A stretch of 64,000 nucleotides of DNA. Source: Simplicispira hankyongi (GTDB taxonomy: Bacteria > Pseudomonadota > Gammaproteobacteria > Burkholderiales > Burkholderiaceae_C). Shown one piece after another: positions 61,512-64,000 of the stretch. The notes beneath the pieces were generated by a model. It was not told the origin of the DNA. It was given only the letters and a program-made list of their open reading frames with translations, and searched no databases. The DNA is taken from contig NZ_QXJC01000001.1 of the NCBI RefSeq assembly GCF_003570885.1, positions 496,001 to 560,000 on the forward strand, read 5' to 3'. A program made the position numbers and the translations under genes. Every line of letters begins with the position of its first letter. The stretch's first letter is position 1.

Positions 61512-61570
61512 TTTCAAGCCTTTTCGGCCTCTGGCGCTTACCCCATAAGCGCAGGCAGCTATCAAAAGCA
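61512..61570 (+). repeat. Palindromic 30-base-core element, copy 14
   Basis: Core 61532-61561 with ttttcggcc before and tcaaaagcaaag after. Intergenic between the TfoX gene and mmsB. Confidence 0.85.
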
Positions 61571-61615
61571 AAGCAACCCTTCCACCCACCATCACCCCCA
61601 CCAGGAGACAACACC

Positions 61616-62512
61616 ATGCACATCGCATTCATCGGCCTCGGCAACATGGGCGGCCCCATGGCCCTCAACCTGCAAAAAGCCGGCCACGACGTCCGCGCCT
61701 TTGACCTCTCGAAACCCGCCTGCGACAAGCTCGCCGCAGACGGCCTGAAGATCGCGCAGGATGCCACCGCCGCCGTGCAGGGCGCCGAAGTCGTCATCAG
61801 CATGCTGCCCGCCAGCCAGCACGTCGAGGGCCTGTTCCTGGGCCGTGACGGCCAACCCGGCCTGCTGGGCGCAATCGCCAAGGGCGCGCTCGTCATCGAC
61901 AGCTCGACGATTGCCGCCGCCACCAGCCAGAAGGTCGCCAAGGCGGCTGAAGCCGCCGGCATCGCCTTTATCGACGCGCCCGTCTCCGGCGGCACCGGCG
62001 GCGCCATTGCCGGCACCCTCACCTTCATGGTCGGCGGCAGCGAAGCGAACCTGGAGCGCGCCCGCCCCCTGCTGGAAAAGATGGGCGCCAACATCTTCCA
62101 CGCTGGCGCCGTGGGCGCCGGCCAGACCGCCAAGATCTGCAACAACATGCTGCTCGGCATCCTGATGGCCGGCACCAGCGAAGCGATCGCCCTGGGCGTC
62201 GCCAACGGCCTGGACCCCAAAGTCCTCTCAGAAATCATGCGCCGCAGCTCGGGCGGCAACTGGGCGCTGGAGAAGTACAACCCCTTCCCTGGCGTGCACG
62301 AGAACGCGCCCGCCAGCAAAGGCTACGCGGGCGGCTTCGGCACCGACCTGATGCTCAAGGACCTGGGATTGGCGCAGGAAAACGCCACGGCCATGAGGGC
62401 CAGCACGCCGCTGGGCGGCCTGGCACGCTCGATTTATGCGGCGCACAGCCTGGCTGGGCATGGCGGCGAAGACTTTTCCAGCGTGATCAAGATGCTGCAG
62501 AAGAAGGGGTAA
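61616..62512 (+). CDS. mmsB: 3-Hydroxyisobutyrate dehydrogenase
   Basis: NAD-dependent beta-hydroxyacid dehydrogenase of valine degradation, 298 residues. Rossmann motif IGLGNMGGPMA, substrate motif DAPVSGGTGGAIAGTL, catalytic-Lys segment GAGQTAKICNNMLLG, and the C-terminal block KGYAGGFGTDLMLKDLGLA are complete. The ATG at 61616 follows CAGGAGACA. A decayed partial copy of this gene lies at the window's right edge. Confidence 0.95.
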   Translation: MHIAFIGLGNMGGPMALNLQKAGHDVRAFDLSKPACDKLAADGLKIAQDATAAVQGAEVVISMLPASQHVEGLFLGRDGQPGLLGAIAKGALVIDSSTIAAATSQKVAKAAEAAGIAFIDAPVSGGTGGAIAGTLTFMVGGSEANLERARPLLEKMGANIFHAGAVGAGQTAKICNNMLLGILMAGTSEAIALGVANGLDPKVLSEIMRRSSGGNWALEKYNPFPGVHENAPASKGYAGGFGTDLMLKDLGLAQENATAMRASTPLGGLARSIYAAHSLAGHGGEDFSSVIKMLQKKG

Positions 62513-62687
62513 TGGGCGGGGCTGCAACGCCTGGCGTTTTGGCAGGCGCATGGCAGCACTTCCCATTGCAAGGCCTGGGGTCGCCTTTGCTGGAGTCCCA
62601 GCGCCCCTGGCGGTCGGGACAGCGAACGCGCGCAAGCACAGGCAGCGTGCGCCGTACAGAGAAGCCCGCGACGGCCCCTGACGCTCT

Positions 62688-63380
62688 TTACGAGGCCGGC
62701 CCTGCCTGGCGCTCGATGGCGGCTTGGACCATCGGTTGCGCCCATTCAGGCGTTGCCTTCAAGGCCTGGGCGTCGCTCGGCTCGGGAAAGAGCAACTCGC
62801 CCCGCAACGTTTCCATCACCAGCACCGGCTCCGGGATGTCCTGCCCGGCCGCCACCTGCGCGCTGTTGTCGAACACCTGAAGGCGGGTGAGCCGCGGCAT
62901 GAGTTTGAGCAGGTTGAGGCGGGATGACACCCAGCGCTCCCGAATCTTTGCTTCGGCAATAGCGTGCCCGCCGCTGGCAACACGCGCTTGCACGCGCTGC
63001 AGGTGCAACTGCACCGACTGCAGGCCGCAAAAAATCATCAGGATGTCGTGCGTACCGGCCGCCTGGGCAAGCATGGCCGCAATGGTCTTGCCGCCCAGCG
63101 TGGTCTCAAAGGCGCAGTTGCTGCCATTCGTTATCGCCGCCTCCAGTTGAGAGCGGCCAAACTCCCAGGCGCGGGCGTTGGCCTCGTGCACGTTCAGACC
63201 CAACTGCACCACCAACTCTCGCGCAAAGCTGTCGGGGTTGAACCAGCTCAAGCCATGTTCGGCCAGCAGCGCGCCACCCACCGAACTCTTGCCCGCACCA
63301 TTGACGCCAGCCAGTACCAGGATGAAGGGCCTGGCGCCAAGTCGAGCACCCGCATCCCCATCCGCTTCCGCTTCCGCCAT
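62688..63380 (-). CDS. Zeta-toxin-like P-loop kinase
   Basis: 230 residues with Walker A AGVNGAGKSS (about 24-33), NPDSFARE and FETTLGGKT, the pattern of zeta/AAA_33 kinases that phosphorylate small metabolites such as UDP-N-acetylglucosamine. It starts at the base directly following the stop codon of the Phd-like antitoxin gene, so the two form one operon. Toxicity is inferred from this pairing; a non-toxic kinase is possible. Confidence 0.82.
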   Translation of the reverse strand: MAEAEADGDAGARLGARPFILVLAGVNGAGKSSVGGALLAEHGLSWFNPDSFARELVVQLGLNVHEANARAWEFGRSQLEAAITNGSNCAFETTLGGKTIAAMLAQAAGTHDILMIFCGLQSVQLHLQRVQARVASGGHAIAEAKIRERWVSSRLNLLKLMPRLTRLQVFDNSAQVAAGQDIPEPVLVMETLRGELLFPEPSDAQALKATPEWAQPMVQAAIERQAGPAS

Positions 63381-63728
63381 CTAAAACGTGGCCCCTGCCT
63401 TGGGCCGCTGGGCGCTCTTGCCTCTGGCATCGAACAACCCCGCTACTTGCTGCTGCGCGCCAGGCGCCTGGAGCACAGCGAGCCGCGCATTGAACCGCCC
63501 CGTCAGGTCTTCCAGCACCGACTGCTCGCGCGCTTTGAGGGCCAGCATGTCGGTGGTCAATTGCCGATAGGTGGCAGCATCCACCAGCACCATCTCCACC
63601 GCCGAATGGCTCGTAATGGCCACGCTGCCCACCTCCCGCACCTGGCGCACCACGTCTCCCCATTTGTTCTTCACTTGCGAAGCACTTTGGCGGGGAAGGC
63701 TGTCGAGTTCAAGCAGTGCGGTGGTCAC
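63381..63728 (-). CDS. Phd/YefM-like antitoxin
   Basis: 115 residues. The N-terminal half RQSASQVKNKWGDVVRQVRE and AVEMVLVDAATYRQL follows the Phd/YefM DNA-binding antitoxin pattern. The second half (residues about 62-115) is longer than in typical Phd and ends in a basic tail, probably the toxin-binding part. It is the first gene of the pair. An operator-like sequence lies just upstream. Confidence 0.8.
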   Translation of the reverse strand: MTTALLELDSLPRQSASQVKNKWGDVVRQVREVGSVAITSHSAVEMVLVDAATYRQLTTDMLALKAREQSVLEDLTGRFNARLAVLQAPGAQQQVAGLFDARGKSAQRPKAGATF

Positions 63729-63762
63729 TGGGGCTCCTGATCAAGTGTCTGAGGCCATTGTG

Positions 63763-63801
63763 GCGAAAATAGACATATTGACCATTATAGACATTTTTCG
63801 C
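63763..63801. promoter_or_regulatory. Candidate operator of the toxin-antitoxin pair
   Basis: gcgaaaa (63763-63769) and ttttcgc (63795-63801) form an inverted repeat; inside it atagacat is directly repeated at 63769-63776 and 63787-63794, 18 bases apart. It lies 35-75 bases upstream of the antitoxin ATG and is AT-rich. Phd-type antitoxins bind such sites for autoregulation. Confidence 0.5.
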
Positions 63802-63814
63802 ACATGAACCGGCC

Positions 63815-64000
63815 GCTCAGGCCAGAATCCACCCTGCAGCTCTTCCTGTGTGTTGCCGAAGGCCGGGGCTCGCAAGTACGGTCGGAAACCACGCGGCGCA
63901 TCCCCGACGGCAACTGGGCGCCAGAGAAGTACCACCCTTCCCTGGTGTGCGCGAAAACGCCCGGCAGGCAACGTCTGCACTCGCGGGTTTGGCACCACCC
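63815..64000 (+). pseudogene. Decayed 3-hydroxyisobutyrate dehydrogenase (mmsB) fragment, runs off the window
   Basis: From about 63851 to the window end the sequence aligns with the mmsB interior from about 62190 on: for example gacggcaactgggcgccaga here matches ggcggcaactgggcgctgga there. The first 66 aligned bases have no gap. Single-base deletions follow (in the ccc run after gtaccac, and near aacgccc), which break the frame. Start is approximate; the fragment continues beyond base 64000. Confidence 0.75.

Overview
The window comes from a GC-rich proteobacterium. Gene content and order point to Betaproteobacteria, order Burkholderiales, most likely family Comamonadaceae: phaCAB plus an intracellular PHB depolymerase, dapC-dapD-pilU-dapE-prmB, smc-zipA-ligA, and a LivM-LivG fusion. 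This placement is inferred from gene order and protein resemblance, not from a search. Most of the window is ordinary chromosome with dense, often overlapping genes.

Layout. 0-4 kb: rhlE helicase, a lipoprotein peptidase-like gene and tRNA-Arg(UCU). 4.2-10 kb, minus strand: a universal stress protein, a DUF1330 protein and a branched-chain-amino-acid-type ABC transporter whose LivM and LivG are fused. 10-16 kb: a tandem 127-base repeat, dusA, a membrane GGDEF-EAL protein and a divergent small alarmone synthetase. 16-20 kb: phaZ, rnfB and a chemoreceptor. 20-27.6 kb: lysine/diaminopimelate genes dapC, dapD, dapE with pilU, prmB and the ABC-F factor yheS. 28-32 kb: phaC-phaA-phaB. 32-37 kb: pgeF, an FAH hydrolase, a Nudix hydrolase and mrcA. 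37.2-39.1 kb: an AT-rich NACHT NTPase, a likely defence gene acquired by transfer. 39.5-47.5 kb: smc, zipA, ligA and a patatin-like gene. 48-53 kb: a MarR-controlled tripartite drug efflux operon. 53-57 kb: a second GGDEF-EAL protein and DUF3309. 57-62.5 kb: valine catabolism (lysR, mmsA, acyl-CoA dehydrogenase, mmsB). 62.7-64 kb: a Phd-like/zeta-like toxin-antitoxin pair followed by a decayed second copy of mmsB.

The genes include a nearly complete PHB cycle: phaA, phaB and phaC for synthesis, phaZ for mobilisation. Next to phaZ lie genes for two nucleotide second messengers, (p)ppGpp and c-di-GMP.

The most striking structure is a dispersed palindromic element, 14 copies in 64 kb. Every copy has a core of exactly 30 bases. 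Several copies lie inside protein genes (dapE, pgeF, ligA twice, prmB, yheS). All five sense-oriented coding copies are read in the same frame and give related 13-residue peptides. This resembles the in-frame palindromic elements known from Rickettsia. The second candidate for follow-up is the NACHT gene.
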